Source: CBDFGQ01 sp965247295 (lineage in GTDB: Bacteria > Chloroflexota > Dehalococcoidia > Lucifugimonadales > JAGWBF01). Taken from it: a stretch of DNA of 64,000 nt. The DNA is taken from positions 62,001 through 126,000 of the forward strand of contig CBDFGQ010000006.1 of NCBI GenBank assembly GCA_965247295.1, in the 5' to 3' direction. This document shows positions 35,312 through 44,097 of the stretch, one piece after another; positions within the stretch are counted from its first letter, which is position 1, and every line of letters starts with the position of its first letter. Both the position numbers and the translations under genes were made by a program. The notes below the pieces were generated by a model. That model had not been told where the DNA came from. It saw nothing but the letters and a program-made list of their open reading frames with translations, and did no database searches.

Positions 35312-35974
35312 TTGTCCCACCCGGAGCTACCCGACAACGCTCCTGGGACCGCTATATTCCCGCAGTTCGAGATCCAGCTGTACCAGATGTTCACCTCCGA
35401 GGTGGAGGGCCTGACGGACCCACAGTTGGACTACACGTCGGACAGGTGGGAGTGGAGCAAATGGAGCGTCCGCATGAACCTCAGCCACGTGGCGGCAGGC
35501 GACTTTCGGTGGCTTCTGCTACGCTGGGGACCGCAGCTCTTCCCCGAGGGCCCGCCGGACATAGAGGGCCTGGAAAGCATCTTCGCATCCCCCTACGACC
35601 GGCGGCTGGACGATGGCAAGTACTGGCAGCTGCAGGCCATCCTGGGCAAGTTGCGTGAGGGCTTGGGCCTGTGCCACTCGGTCCTTGCTCGGGAGACGGT
35701 AAGCTCCCTACGCACCAGAGAGCTCAAGACCGAAAACAGCTCCCAGTGGGAATTGTACGGCCAGGTTCACCCCAGGGGTGTACGCCAGGACCCCGCCGAC
35801 TCATCACAGGTCTTCCTGAGCCTGGAAGCCACCTTCCGCCACAGGTACTTCGAGCACACTACTCACCTGTACAACATACAAAGGCTGAAGCGTGCCCAGG
35901 GCCTGAGCACAGTGGTTGAGATACCGTACGTGGGCTACTGGGCCCTCCCCGGCTGGGACCGCAGCGAGCCGTAG
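35312..35974 (+). CDS. Conserved protein of unknown function, possibly DinB-like
   Basis: A 220-aa protein starting at TTG 35312, chosen because GGAGG lies 6 nt upstream and only 9 nt after the gyrB stop. Early residues include FEIQLYQMFTSEVEGLTDPQ and WSVRMNLSHVAAGDFRWLLL, a helix pattern with a histidine that recalls the DinB/YfiT four-helix bundle. The C-terminal half (FRHRYFEHTTHLYNIQRLKR) contains two more histidines that could complete a metal site. No specific function can be assigned. It is probably co-transcribed with gyrB. Confidence 0.6.
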   Translation: MSHPELPDNAPGTAIFPQFEIQLYQMFTSEVEGLTDPQLDYTSDRWEWSKWSVRMNLSHVAAGDFRWLLLRWGPQLFPEGPPDIEGLESIFASPYDRRLDDGKYWQLQAILGKLREGLGLCHSVLARETVSSLRTRELKTENSSQWELYGQVHPRGVRQDPADSSQVFLSLEATFRHRYFEHTTHLYNIQRLKRAQGLSTVVEIPYVGYWALPGWDRSEP

Positions 35975-35989
35975 CACCCGGAGCGGCGC

Positions 35990-36550
35990 CTAACGGCTGA
36001 CCACCCTCACCTCACCCTCTGGGCTGGCTTCGAGAAGGCACACGAAGTCGTAGCCCCGACGCCGGAGTTCATCGCTACCTCCCTGGACCCTGTCGAGGAT
36101 GGCGATGACCTTGGCCACGGAGCAGCCTCCGGCCTCGGCGGCCTCGATGGCGCGGAAGGTCGAGGCCCCGGTGGTGCAGACGTCGTCCACTATGGCCACC
36201 CGGCTACCAGGCTCCAGAGGGCCTTCCACGCGTTGCCCCGTGCCGTGGGACTTGGCCGCGTCGCGTACGATGAAGGCAGGAATAGGGCTACCCTCCAGGT
36301 GACTGGTCAGGGCGACGGCAGCCACTATGGGGTCGGCTCCAAGGGTGGGACCCCCGACAGCCTGCGCTCCTGCTTCCCTGAGAATGGGAAGTAGGGCCTG
36401 GGCGATGAGATGTGCCCCCTCCGGGTTCAGGCTCAGCAGACGGCCATCGAAGTAGTAGCGGCTCTTCTGTCCCGATGAGAGGGTGTACTCTCCGTAATTA
36501 AGGGCTCCACGCTCCAGGGCGAGCTGGAGGAGCCTTTCAACGGGCGTCAT
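35990..36550 (-). CDS. pyrE: Orotate phosphoribosyltransferase
   Basis: Transfers phosphoribose from PRPP to orotate in UMP synthesis. It is 186 aa. Motifs are YTLSSGQKSRYYFDGRLLSL, VGGPTLGADPIVAAVAL, FIVRDAAKSHGTGQRVEGPL and the PRPP loop RVAIVDDVCTTGASTFRAIE. ATG 36550 has GGAGG 7 nt upstream and overlaps the nadD stop by 4 nt (ATGA). It is the last gene of obgE-nadD-pyrE on the minus strand. Confidence 0.95.
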   Translation of the reverse strand: MTPVERLLQLALERGALNYGEYTLSSGQKSRYYFDGRLLSLNPEGAHLIAQALLPILREAGAQAVGGPTLGADPIVAAVALTSHLEGSPIPAFIVRDAAKSHGTGQRVEGPLEPGSRVAIVDDVCTTGASTFRAIEAAEAGGCSVAKVIAILDRVQGGSDELRRRGYDFVCLLEASPEGEVRVVSR

Positions 36551-37164
36551 TGGCCCACCTCCCCATCCCGGTACAGGCCGTAGCGGTGTATGTAGCGCTC
36601 CACTGTCTCAGGCACCTGGTAGCGCACGGATATGCCCCGGCCCAAGCGGCGACGTATCTCGGTGCCGCTCACATCCACCCCAGGGCCTTTCAGAAGGACG
36701 ACCTTGCGCGATGCCCCGGCGTCTATGGAGGTCAGAAAGGAGAGGTCCACCTCCTGGCACCCCTGTCTTGGAGCAGTTACTAATGTACAGAGTTCCAGGA
36801 TCCTGGCCGGCTGCTTCCAACGGTGGAACTCCTTTAGGGAGTCCGTGCCCAGGATAAAGTACAGATCCTCTTCCGAACTGCCCTGCCGCTTCATTTCCTC
36901 CAGCGTATCTACAGTATAGGTGGGCCCAGGTCTCTCAATCTCCACATCGGACAACCGGAAGAACGGGTTGCACGCCAGGGCCAGCCGCACCATGTTCACC
37001 CTGTGGTGCGGTGGTGAGATGGGCCCGCATTCCCTCATCCACGGCTGGCCCGTCGGTATAAAGACCACCTCTTCCATTCCAAGCTGAACCCGTGCCTCCT
37101 CTGCGATAAGCAGGTGCCCCATGTGGATGGGGTCGAAACTCCCCCCCATTATGCCTAACTTCAT
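36547..37164 (-). CDS. nadD: Nicotinate-nucleotide adenylyltransferase
   Basis: Adenylates nicotinate mononucleotide to NaAD in NAD synthesis. It is 205 aa. The nucleotidyltransferase signature is MGGSFDPIHMGHLLIAEEAR; FIPTGQPWM, YFILGTDSLKEFHRW and the C-terminal SGTEIRRRLGRGISVRYQVP are typical. It starts at ATG 37164, one base after the obgE stop (TGAGATG), and overlaps pyrE by 4 nt, forming a tight operon. Confidence 0.95.
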   Translation of the reverse strand: MKLGIMGGSFDPIHMGHLLIAEEARVQLGMEEVVFIPTGQPWMRECGPISPPHHRVNMVRLALACNPFFRLSDVEIERPGPTYTVDTLEEMKRQGSSEEDLYFILGTDSLKEFHRWKQPARILELCTLVTAPRQGCQEVDLSFLTSIDAGASRKVVLLKGPGVDVSGTEIRRRLGRGISVRYQVPETVERYIHRYGLYRDGEVGQ

Positions 37165-37165
37165 C

Positions 37166-38428
37166 TCAGGACCACTCCAGCTCCACACCGCCCAGACGCA
37201 CGGTGTCACCCGGCTGTACTCCCTGCTCCTCCAGGGCCCGCACCACCCCGAGCCGCTGTAGCTCCTTCCACAGCTGGACCACCGCCCTATAGTCTCTCAG
37301 ATCGGCCAGAGGCATCAGACGTTCCACTCGCGGGGCATCTACCACGTACACTTCATTTTCACGGCGTACTCGAAAGGGCTGCTCCGGCCGAGGTTTGCCG
37401 GTGGCCGGCCGCTCACGGGACTTGGATGGCTCTGATGTGGATAGAGTATCCAGCTCTTCGAGCACCTTCGACAGAAGCCCGTCTACACCTTCTCCCGTTG
37501 CGGCGGATACGAAGAACGCCGGGGTACCAGTGGTGCCCAGGTCCCTCCGCACACCGGGCATACGTTCCCGCACCTCCGGGATGTCAAGCTTGTTTACCGC
37601 CACGACCTGGGGCTTCCTTGCGAGGGAAGGGCTAAAGGACTCCAACTCTCCATTTATGCGCCGCCAGTCTCCGACTACATCCTCAGACACCCCGTCCAGA
37701 AGATGCACCAACACCCGGGCACGCTCTGCATGGCGGAGGAACTCGTGCCCCAGTCCCACTCCCTTGTGCGCCCCCTCTACCAGGCCCGGCACCTCCATCA
37801 TCACAAAGCTGTTGTACTTCAGTTCCACCACCCCTAGCACCGGGTCCGTGGTTGTGAACGGGTAGGCCGCGATCTCTGGTCGTGCCATCGAGCAGCACGA
37901 GAGCAGGGTAGACTTACCCGCATTGGGCTGACCAATGAGGCCTACATCCGCCAGTAGCTTGAGCTCGAGCAGCAGCTCGCCCCTCTCACCTGACTCCCCC
38001 GTTTCCGCCAGCACAGGCTCCCGCTGGATCGCTGACACGAAGTGCGCGTTGCCGGAGCCACCCACACCACCCCGAGCCACAAGGACCCGCTCCGTGGACG
38101 TCACATCAGCCACCATGTCACGATCGCCGTCATCCCCCAGCCGCCAGACCAGCGTGCCGATGGCGACGGGGATCGTGACATCTGTACCGTTAGCACCCCG
38201 TTTTAGTTTGCCGCCACCGTGGGCCCCTCGCCTACCCATCCACGTACTGTGATAGCGCAGGTGCAGCAGCGTATTCAAGGACGGGTCGCCGATTATGAAT
38301 ATGTTGCCGCCAGCCCCTCCATCCCCCCCATCAGGACCACCCTTAGACACGAACTTCTCTCTCCGGAAGCTTATACACCCGTTACCACCATTCCCACCCT
38401 GTACTCTTATTTTGACCAGATCAATCAT
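37166..38428 (-). CDS. obgE: Obg-family GTPase ObgE/CgtA
   Basis: A ribosome-assembly GTPase of 420 aa. The N-terminal glycine-rich Obg fold has IRVQGGNGGNGCISFRREKF and GPDGGDGGAGGNI. In the G domain G1 is GLIGQPNAGKSTLL, G4 is AVNKLDIPEV and G5 is FVSAATGEGV. A C-terminal OCT domain ends GDTVRLGGVELEWS. The G3 motif reads MEVPGLVEGA, with Glu where most Obg proteins have Asp (DxPG), and G1 is followed by CCSMARPEIAAYPFTT. ATG 38428 has no clear ribosome-binding site, so the transcript may be leaderless or weakly translated. It is first in the obgE-nadD-pyrE operon. Confidence 0.94.
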   Translation of the reverse strand: MIDLVKIRVQGGNGGNGCISFRREKFVSKGGPDGGDGGAGGNIFIIGDPSLNTLLHLRYHSTWMGRRGAHGGGKLKRGANGTDVTIPVAIGTLVWRLGDDGDRDMVADVTSTERVLVARGGVGGSGNAHFVSAIQREPVLAETGESGERGELLLELKLLADVGLIGQPNAGKSTLLSCCSMARPEIAAYPFTTTDPVLGVVELKYNSFVMMEVPGLVEGAHKGVGLGHEFLRHAERARVLVHLLDGVSEDVVGDWRRINGELESFSPSLARKPQVVAVNKLDIPEVRERMPGVRRDLGTTGTPAFFVSAATGEGVDGLLSKVLEELDTLSTSEPSKSRERPATGKPRPEQPFRVRRENEVYVVDAPRVERLMPLADLRDYRAVVQLWKELQRLGVVRALEEQGVQPGDTVRLGGVELEWS

Positions 38429-38723
38429 ACGTATATTTGTTGCATAATATAATAGTCATAGTAGTGAGGGTGATAGTGGTGATAGAGACGTATTATTGCG
38501 CGTGCTATTTCTGTGGATTAACGCCCATTGTAGCATTTTCTAGCGTGGAGAGGTGGAGGGTGGTGTGGAGATGTAGTGGTGAGGTGGAGGTGGGTGTCGG
38601 CTGACTGGGTCTAGGTGTGTGAGGAAAAGTCCAGGGGTTATCAACATCTGCTACTTACATACCCACATTGCATGGGGGATTATGTGCGGTCTGGAATGTC
38701 AATAGAGGGCGAGGGGGCTGGTG
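38429..38723. other. Candidate oriC between obgE and dnaA
   Basis: A gene-free stretch next to dnaA. It holds two near-consensus DnaA boxes: TTATCAACA at 38638-38646 and TGTGGATTA at 38512-38520 (reverse of TAATCCACA), each one base from TTATCCACA. It also has AT-rich DNA at 38430-38460 and a run from 38545 to 38597 with no C on the plus strand (GTGGAGAGGTGGAGGGTGG and similar). The position beside dnaA, about 3 kb from gyrB, supports an origin. Only two good boxes are seen, so confidence is moderate. Confidence 0.5.
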
Positions 38724-40079
38724 TTAGTCGAAGATGGCTTCCTTGATGGCGAGGACATGCTGCTGGAGCTTGGGATCTACCCTGATCTGTAAGTTGACTT
38801 TGTTGACGGCGCTCTTGACGGTGGAGTGGTCGCGGTCTCCCAGGAGCCGGCCGATATCGGTGTCCCGCATGCCTACGTCAATGTGCAGCAGGTACATCGC
38901 CACGTGCCGGGCTTGAACGACCCCCCTTTTGCGGCTGGGTCCGGCCAAGTCCGCTCTGGTTACGCGAAAGCGGCCACACACCTCGTCAGCCACCCGCTCC
39001 GCATCGAAAGGTGGGGCAGATGGGTCCGTGATATAGTCCGCAGCCGCGTCTCCGGCAAGCTCCATCGTGACAGGCTCGTGCCGGAGACGTGACAGTGCGG
39101 CGATACCGTTGAGGGTTCCTTCCAGTTGGCGCACGTTACTCTTCACCCGCCTGGCAACGAACTCGATCACGTTCTCTTCCAAGGCGATACCCATTTGCTG
39201 TGCCTTGATGCGGAGGATGGCTATTCTCGTGCCCAGGTCCGGTGGTTGTATATCGGCAATGAGTCCCCACTCAAACCGGGAGCGCAGGCGGTCCTCCAGC
39301 AGGGGTAAGGCTCTGGGGGGCCGGTCGGAGGTCAGGACAACCTGTCGGTTGGAGCTATGGAGCTCGTTGAAGGTATGGAAGAAGCTTTCCTGAGTCTGTT
39401 CCTTGCCACAGATGAACTGGATATCGTCTATGAGAAATACCTCTGCCCTTCTATATCTAGCCCTGAAGTCATCGGTGGTCTTGCCTCTTATGGCGCCGAT
39501 GAACTCATTGGTAAACTGCTCGCCGGTGACGTAGATGAAGTTCAGCTCACGGGAATAGCATTCGTGGGCGATAGCGTGCAGTAGGTGGGTCTTGCCCAGG
39601 CCAACCCCCGAATGTATGAACAGGGGATTGTAGCACTGGCCCGGGGCCTCCGCTACGGCGCTGGCGGCGCCAGAGCACAATAGGTTGGAAGGCCCGTCTA
39701 TGAAGTTCCTGAAGGTGTATTTTTCGTTTGGCCGCTGAAGAGGAGATAGGTACGAAGGCCTGGGGGGCCGCTGCCCCTCCGGAGCCCCCGAACCGGCGTC
39801 CCATGGATCGGCAGCGGGAGTCTCTATTCGGAACTGGATGTCCAGAGGACGGCCGGCAACCCTGTGAACCGTCCTCTGGATTTTCTGGTACATACGTCGT
39901 TCCAGCCACTCTATGGCGAAAGGCGTCGGGACCGCCACTGCGAGCAGGCTCTCTGTCAAGGAAATTCCGTTGGTGTCCCTTAGCCAGGTGTCGTAAACAG
40001 GACGGGGTATTTGAAGCTGGAGGTCTCCAAGAATGGCCCTCCAAACGTCTTTGGCCTGTCCCCCAGCCTCATGCGCCAT
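38724..40079 (-). CDS. dnaA: Chromosomal replication initiator DnaA
   Basis: Binds oriC and opens the duplex. It is 451 aa. Domain I is at the N-terminus (VWRAILGDLQLQIPRPVYDT), followed by a proline-rich linker. The AAA+ domain has FIHSGVGLGKTHLLHAIAHE, Walker B VFLIDDIQFICGKEQTQE and FHTFNELHSSNRQVVLTSDR. The C-terminal DNA-binding helix-turn-helix has MRDTDIGRLLGDRDHSTVKS. The glycine that normally precedes the P-loop is serine (HSGVGLGKT). The frame is divergent from fmt. Confidence 0.97.
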   Translation of the reverse strand: MAHEAGGQAKDVWRAILGDLQLQIPRPVYDTWLRDTNGISLTESLLAVAVPTPFAIEWLERRMYQKIQRTVHRVAGRPLDIQFRIETPAADPWDAGSGAPEGQRPPRPSYLSPLQRPNEKYTFRNFIDGPSNLLCSGAASAVAEAPGQCYNPLFIHSGVGLGKTHLLHAIAHECYSRELNFIYVTGEQFTNEFIGAIRGKTTDDFRARYRRAEVFLIDDIQFICGKEQTQESFFHTFNELHSSNRQVVLTSDRPPRALPLLEDRLRSRFEWGLIADIQPPDLGTRIAILRIKAQQMGIALEENVIEFVARRVKSNVRQLEGTLNGIAALSRLRHEPVTMELAGDAAADYITDPSAPPFDAERVADEVCGRFRVTRADLAGPSRKRGVVQARHVAMYLLHIDVGMRDTDIGRLLGDRDHSTVKSAVNKVNLQIRVDPKLQQHVLAIKEAIFD

Positions 40080-40474
40080 AGGAAAACTCCGGGTGAATTG
40101 CGAGTCTAGTCCAGCAGGTCCCTGGGATGGGTTATGATCCGAGAAGCCCGAGAAGCAGCAACGCCGTGGTCACGGAGGCGTCCCTTCAGCCAGACCCCAA
40201 TGAAAGCTTAGCAACTGGCAGAAGGATATCAGGGGCAATGGACGGTATGTCAAGGGGGATTTCCGCAATTTTTCGTGGAGGAGTAAATTCGCAGCGATTC
40301 TAGTAAAACGCTTAAACAAATTTTAGACGTTCACTAGCACGGATGTTGCCATTCGACGGATATCGTCGAGGCCCCGAGCCCGCCCGCATCACTATGCTAT
40401 AATACGGGCGTCCTCCACCATTCCCAATCGCAGACCCGCGACCACGGCCTATATCGAAATGCGGTCTAAATAGA
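40080..40474. promoter_or_regulatory. dnaA-fmt divergent intergenic region with extended -10 promoter
   Basis: TGC-TATAAT at 40395-40403 is a perfect -10 with extended TG, directed to fmt about 70 nt away; no matching -35 is seen. An AT-rich patch at 40300-40335 (AAACGCTTAAACAAATTTTA) may serve dnaA or assist origin opening. No gene is supported here. Confidence 0.55.
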
Positions 40475-41470
40475 ATGCGTGCCGTCTTCATGGGAACTCC
40501 CGACTACGCAATCCCCGTACTGGAGGCCCTCCTGTCCCTGGAGGCCCGGGTTGTGGCGGTCTACACTCAGCCCGACAGACCCAGCGGACGTGGCCGTATC
40601 TATAGGCCAGCCCCCGTAAAGGAGTTCGCCCTGGAGCGCGGTATCCGGGTAGTGCAGCCACCGTCCCTACGAAATACTGAGGTACAGGGGGAGCTGGCCG
40701 CCCTGGAGCCCGACGTGGTGGTGGTGGCTGCCTATGGCCGGATCCTTCCCCCTGAGGTGCTGAACATACCGCGCCACGGTTGTGTCAACGTGCATCCCTC
40801 CTTGTTGCCCAGGTACAGGGGCCCTTCGCCGGTGGCCACGGCCATACTGGATGGAGAGACCTGCACAGGCACGACCCTTATGCTCATAGACGAGGGAATG
40901 GACACCGGCTCCATCCTGGCCAGCAGGTCCGTCCCGATACGGTCGGGAACAGACACGACGGAGAGCCTGACGCCCCTGCTGTTTGAGGTGGGGGGAGAGA
41001 TTGTCAAAGAGCAACTTCCCCTCTGGCTGGATGGTCGGGTAACGCCCTTGCCCCAGGACCACGGTAATGCCAGCGTAACGAGCAAGCTAGAAAAGAAGGA
41101 TGGTGAGGTACCCTGGGCACTTTCAGCCGAAGAGCTGGAGCGCCGGCTACGGGCCTACACCCCCTGGCCCGGACTCTTTACTCATTGGAGAGGCAGATTG
41201 CTGAAGATACTTGCGGCGGCACCTCTGGCCCATGAGCCGCTGGCCGGCGGGATCGAGAAGAAGCCGGGAGCTGCACCGAATGTCGTCGTCATGACGGGAG
41301 AAGAGGGTCTTGTGGTGCCACTGAAGGAGCCGGGAATGCCCGTAGGCGTGCTGACTGGACGGGGGGTGTTGGGATTGAAGGCGCTTCAGATGGAGGGTGG
41401 GAAGCCAGTCTCGGTCCAGGAGTTCCTTCGTGGCCATCGGGAGTTCGTCGGCTCCCGGCTGCCCAGCTAG
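40475..41470 (+). CDS. fmt: Methionyl-tRNA formyltransferase
   Basis: Formylates initiator Met-tRNA using 10-formyl-THF. It is 331 aa. The N-terminal domain has RAVFMGTPDYAIPVLEALLS, VVAVYTQPDRPSGRGRIYRP, VVVAAYGRILPPEVLNIPRH and the signature VNVHPSLLPRYRGPSPVATA (usually RGAAPI). The C-terminal OB-fold tRNA-binding region follows (LRAYTPWPGLFTHWRG). It starts at ATG 40475 behind a good extended -10 promoter. It is convergent with the DUF3800 gene. Confidence 0.95.
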   Translation: MRAVFMGTPDYAIPVLEALLSLEARVVAVYTQPDRPSGRGRIYRPAPVKEFALERGIRVVQPPSLRNTEVQGELAALEPDVVVVAAYGRILPPEVLNIPRHGCVNVHPSLLPRYRGPSPVATAILDGETCTGTTLMLIDEGMDTGSILASRSVPIRSGTDTTESLTPLLFEVGGEIVKEQLPLWLDGRVTPLPQDHGNASVTSKLEKKDGEVPWALSAEELERRLRAYTPWPGLFTHWRGRLLKILAAAPLAHEPLAGGIEKKPGAAPNVVVMTGEEGLVVPLKEPGMPVGVLTGRGVLGLKALQMEGGKPVSVQEFLRGHREFVGSRLPS

Positions 41471-41479
41471 GACAGCCCT

Positions 41480-42250
41480 TCACACCCGTACCGGGTAGAT
41501 CACCTGTATGACTCGGGAGGTCTCCAGGGCGCTGTACTGTGGGTTTGGGCGTGAGGGCTGTTGTAGATGGCGCCTAACGAAGTAGGTACAAATGTCGGCA
41601 AGCTGCGCGAAGTGGGACTCCTCAGCGCGCGCGAAATGGATGCTCTCCAGCACAGCTCCCGTGGGGATGTCAATCTCTGTCTTGAGGAATTCCTGCATGA
41701 AATGGGGATCGGTGCAATTAGCTTCATCCGCGATGATAACCGCTCGCTCCCTTACTTTGACAGGCGCCCCTCTGGCGAGATCCTCCGGTGACATCGCCTC
41801 CATATTCAGCTCATCCATTAACAGGTCCAGGGAAAATACGAACCGAGAGAATGCGGGCTCCCAGGGGCCTCTCCACCGGTGAGGGCCGTCCGACTCGTCC
41901 TGCCTTGCAGACAGGAACTCCTGCTTGTCAACGTAGGTGACGATCATGGGAGTCGATCGCCGTGTCACTATGCCCAGTAGCTCATCTATGAGCTGAAGGC
42001 GCCGATCCTTCGCCCAAGAAGAGAAGCAGCCCTTGCCGTGGACCATCTCAGTGGCACGGAGTTCCTTTGGTGCCCCGGCCTCTCCCAGGCCGTGTTCGAA
42101 GTACCGTTGGCATAGCTGGGAGAACTCCGCATTTGTCTCGTTCCACTGGTCCTCGTGGATCATCAGGCCCCCATACACGTGATGGGGCTGGTTGGGATCG
42201 TTAAAGCTGGTACCCGTGCTGCCAGACTCCCCCAGATAGACCAGGTACAT
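41480..42250 (-). CDS. DUF3800-family protein with altered N-terminal acidic motif
   Basis: A 256-aa protein with the DUF3800 layout. MYLVYLGESGSTGTSFNDPN corresponds to the family's YxDESG start, a central IVTYVDKQEFLSARQ strand follows, then RERAVIIADEANCTD and the C-terminal HFAQLADICTYFVRRHL. DUF3800 proteins have an RNase-H-like fold with acidic residues and are often found in mobile or defence islands. Here the first Asp is Gly (GESG), so the metal site may be weakened. No recognisable partner gene lies beside it. Function unknown. Confidence 0.7.
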   Translation of the reverse strand: MYLVYLGESGSTGTSFNDPNQPHHVYGGLMIHEDQWNETNAEFSQLCQRYFEHGLGEAGAPKELRATEMVHGKGCFSSWAKDRRLQLIDELLGIVTRRSTPMIVTYVDKQEFLSARQDESDGPHRWRGPWEPAFSRFVFSLDLLMDELNMEAMSPEDLARGAPVKVRERAVIIADEANCTDPHFMQEFLKTEIDIPTGAVLESIHFARAEESHFAQLADICTYFVRRHLQQPSRPNPQYSALETSRVIQVIYPVRV

Positions 42251-42328
42251 CAGAGCTTCACCTTTCTATACCTATCCGTAGCCCTCGGCATCCAAGAGGG
42301 CTATAGATATGGGAGAAGCCTAGCTCTT

Positions 42329-42964
42329 CTATTCCTGCGGCTCCTGTCCCGCTGCGTCCCCGGGTTCGGCTTCAGCAGCTGAGACCTCCTCCTCCGGCAC
42401 CACCTTTGCCACTTCTATGCGTGCTACCAGAGCATCGGGGTCGGTGAGCAGGGTCACTGTAGGGGGTAAGGGGATGTCGCCAGCGCGTATAACGCTGTCC
42501 AGCTCCGTAAGAGTGGATGCGTCAGCCGTGCAGTCCTGGGGCATCTCAAGGGGTAAGGCTTCCACCGTTAGCGTCCGGAGCTGTTGCACCACGGAACGTG
42601 AGGCCTCCATGGCTGCCGTGGATGCGCCGGTCAATACGATGGGGACCTCTGCCGATACCCGCTGAGTCAGCTCGGTTCTAAGGAAGTCCACGTGAAGCAG
42701 CTCGCCCCGTATGGGGTCCCACTGGACCTCCCGGACAAAAGCCAGGTGATCATCCCCTTCCCCGTCCACGGTGATGGAGATGGGGGTGTTCCCGCCCGCC
42801 TGAGCCAACACTTTGATCAGCTCCTGGCCCTGGCACTGAAGCGCCCGTGAGCTTATTCCCGACCCGTACAGATGCACGGGCACAACGCCAGACCGCCTGA
42901 GCGCCTTTACTTTCTTACCAAGTGTGTCTCTGGGCTTGAGCAGCAGGGTTATCCTGTCAGCCAT
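42329..42964 (-). CDS. rplY: 50S ribosomal protein L25 (CTC form)
   Basis: A 211-aa two-domain L25/TL5 protein. The N-terminal 5S rRNA-binding domain has LLLKPRDTLGKKVKALRRSG, VVPVHLYGSGISSRALQCQG and FVREVQWDPIRGELLHVDFL. The C-terminal beta domain has VPIVLTGASTAAMEASRSVV and VEALPLEMPQDCTADASTLT, with an acidic, Ala/Glu-rich tail. The ATG at 42964 follows AGGAG by 6 nt. The open frame to 42994 is ignored. Confidence 0.94.
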   Translation of the reverse strand: MADRITLLLKPRDTLGKKVKALRRSGVVPVHLYGSGISSRALQCQGQELIKVLAQAGGNTPISITVDGEGDDHLAFVREVQWDPIRGELLHVDFLRTELTQRVSAEVPIVLTGASTAAMEASRSVVQQLRTLTVEALPLEMPQDCTADASTLTELDSVIRAGDIPLPPTVTLLTDPDALVARIEVAKVVPEEEVSAAEAEPGDAAGQEPQE

Positions 42965-43176
42965 GTCCTCTCCTTCTGTATGACTAGAGGCCAATGGGCT
43001 GACCTAATGATAGCATCCATCGGGGCGGAATGGAAATCGGGGAGTGCCTTGGTAGATGTTCCCGGACCTGGAGCCAAGGCGCGGATCCGTTCCGTTAACC
43101 CGCCAGGGGGGCTATACTGTTCTGTTGGTAGGGATGGTGCTTGAAGGTCCGGTAGTACGACTAACTGGGAGGCGGT

Positions 43177-43575
43177 ATGTCCTCGGAGGAAACTGGCGAA
43201 AACGGCGGGCCATTTGCCCGCCTGCTGGGTATCAAGGAGCTGGAGTCATGTCAGGGTAAAGGGAGGGCGGCCATGCCGGTGCGGGAGGAGTTCCTGCAAA
43301 CCGCGGGCGTCGTTCAGGGAGGGCTAGTCGTCACCCTGGCTGACCATTGCCTCTACCTGGCGGTCAGGTCCCTCCTTTCTCCCCAGGAGACGAGCGTCAC
43401 CGTTGAGATAAAGGTGAACTTCATCTCACCGGCCACAGGAGGGGAGCTACTCGGCGAATCTCGGGTGATCAGCCGAGGCAACCGGATCGTGGTGGGAGAG
43501 GTAGAGGTGACGGACCACCGGGGGGCGACGGTGGCCAGAGGCATGGGGACGTGCCTGGTGCGGCGAAGGCGATAG
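43177..43575 (+). CDS. PaaI-type hotdog thioesterase
   Basis: A 132-aa hotdog-fold acyl-CoA thioesterase. It has ETGENGGPFARLLGIKELES, the catalytic-region QTAGVVQGGLVVTLADHCLY (usual HGGxxxxLAD) and VTVEIKVNFISPATGGELLG. The first histidine of the usual HGG is Q (VQGG), while the catalytic Asp is retained. GGGAGG precedes ATG 43177. It likely hydrolyses a phenylacetyl- or related acyl-CoA; the substrate is not resolved. Confidence 0.8.
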   Translation: MSSEETGENGGPFARLLGIKELESCQGKGRAAMPVREEFLQTAGVVQGGLVVTLADHCLYLAVRSLLSPQETSVTVEIKVNFISPATGGELLGESRVISRGNRIVVGEVEVTDHRGATVARGMGTCLVRRRR

Positions 43576-43597
43576 TCCACCCAGTCAATTGGCAATG

Positions 43598-43626
43598 TTG
43601 AAATCGCCTGGGTCCGGTGCTATAAT
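43598..43626 (+). promoter_or_regulatory. Strong sigma-70-type promoter for the Rrf2 gene
   Basis: TTGAAA (43598-43603), a 17-nt spacer and a perfect TATAAT (43621-43626) with an upstream TG for an extended -10. It lies about 35 nt before the Rrf2 start and is the best promoter in the window. Confidence 0.8.
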
Positions 43627-43659
43627 CCAGACACAACCCGTGCGGCGGAGGTTGGCGTC

Positions 43660-44097
43660 ATGAGGGTGCCGATGAAAGTGGATTACGGGGTCCGTGCCTT
43701 GGTCGACCTGGCGTCACGCTACGGAGACAGGCCGGTGCATACGGCAGAGATCGCCGCGCGGCAGAGTATCCCCGAGGCCTATCTAGACCAGCTACTAACC
43801 CAGCTCCATAAGTTCGGATTTATCCGGAGTCGCCGCGGGCCAATGGGTGGCCATGTGCTGGCGAAGGACCCCACTGAGATAAATCTGGGCATGATCCTGG
43901 AGACCCTAGAGGGCAACATTCCCGTATTGGACTGCCTTGCCGAGCCGGACGAATGCTCCCTCTCGCAAACATGTGCCCAGCGGGACATATGGAAGTCTGT
44001 GGACGAGGCCATGCAGGACCTGCTCAGCGCCACCTCGGTGGCTGATCTTGCCTACCGACAGAACCACCTGGCCGGTAGGGGAATGTATCAGATCTAG
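43660..44097 (+). CDS. Rrf2-family transcriptional regulator (IscR/CymR-like)
   Basis: A 145-aa Rrf2 protein. The winged HTH has VDYGVRALVDLASRYGDRPV, IAARQSIPEAYLDQLLTQLH and GFIRSRRGPMGGHVLAKDP. Three cysteines sit in VLDCLAEPDECSLSQTCAQR, the spacing used for an iron-sulfur cluster in IscR. GGAGG 8 nt upstream supports ATG 43660. It is just upstream of the MoeB/ThiF-like and cysteine synthase genes, so it may regulate cysteine or Fe-S supply, as CymR or IscR do (inference). Confidence 0.88.
   Translation: MRVPMKVDYGVRALVDLASRYGDRPVHTAEIAARQSIPEAYLDQLLTQLHKFGFIRSRRGPMGGHVLAKDPTEINLGMILETLEGNIPVLDCLAEPDECSLSQTCAQRDIWKSVDEAMQDLLSATSVADLAYRQNHLAGRGMYQI

Noticed and set aside
38545..38597. CRISPR or minisatellite array in the G-rich tract
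   Set aside because: The repeats are irregular and short, with no spacer structure; it is composition bias, not an array.
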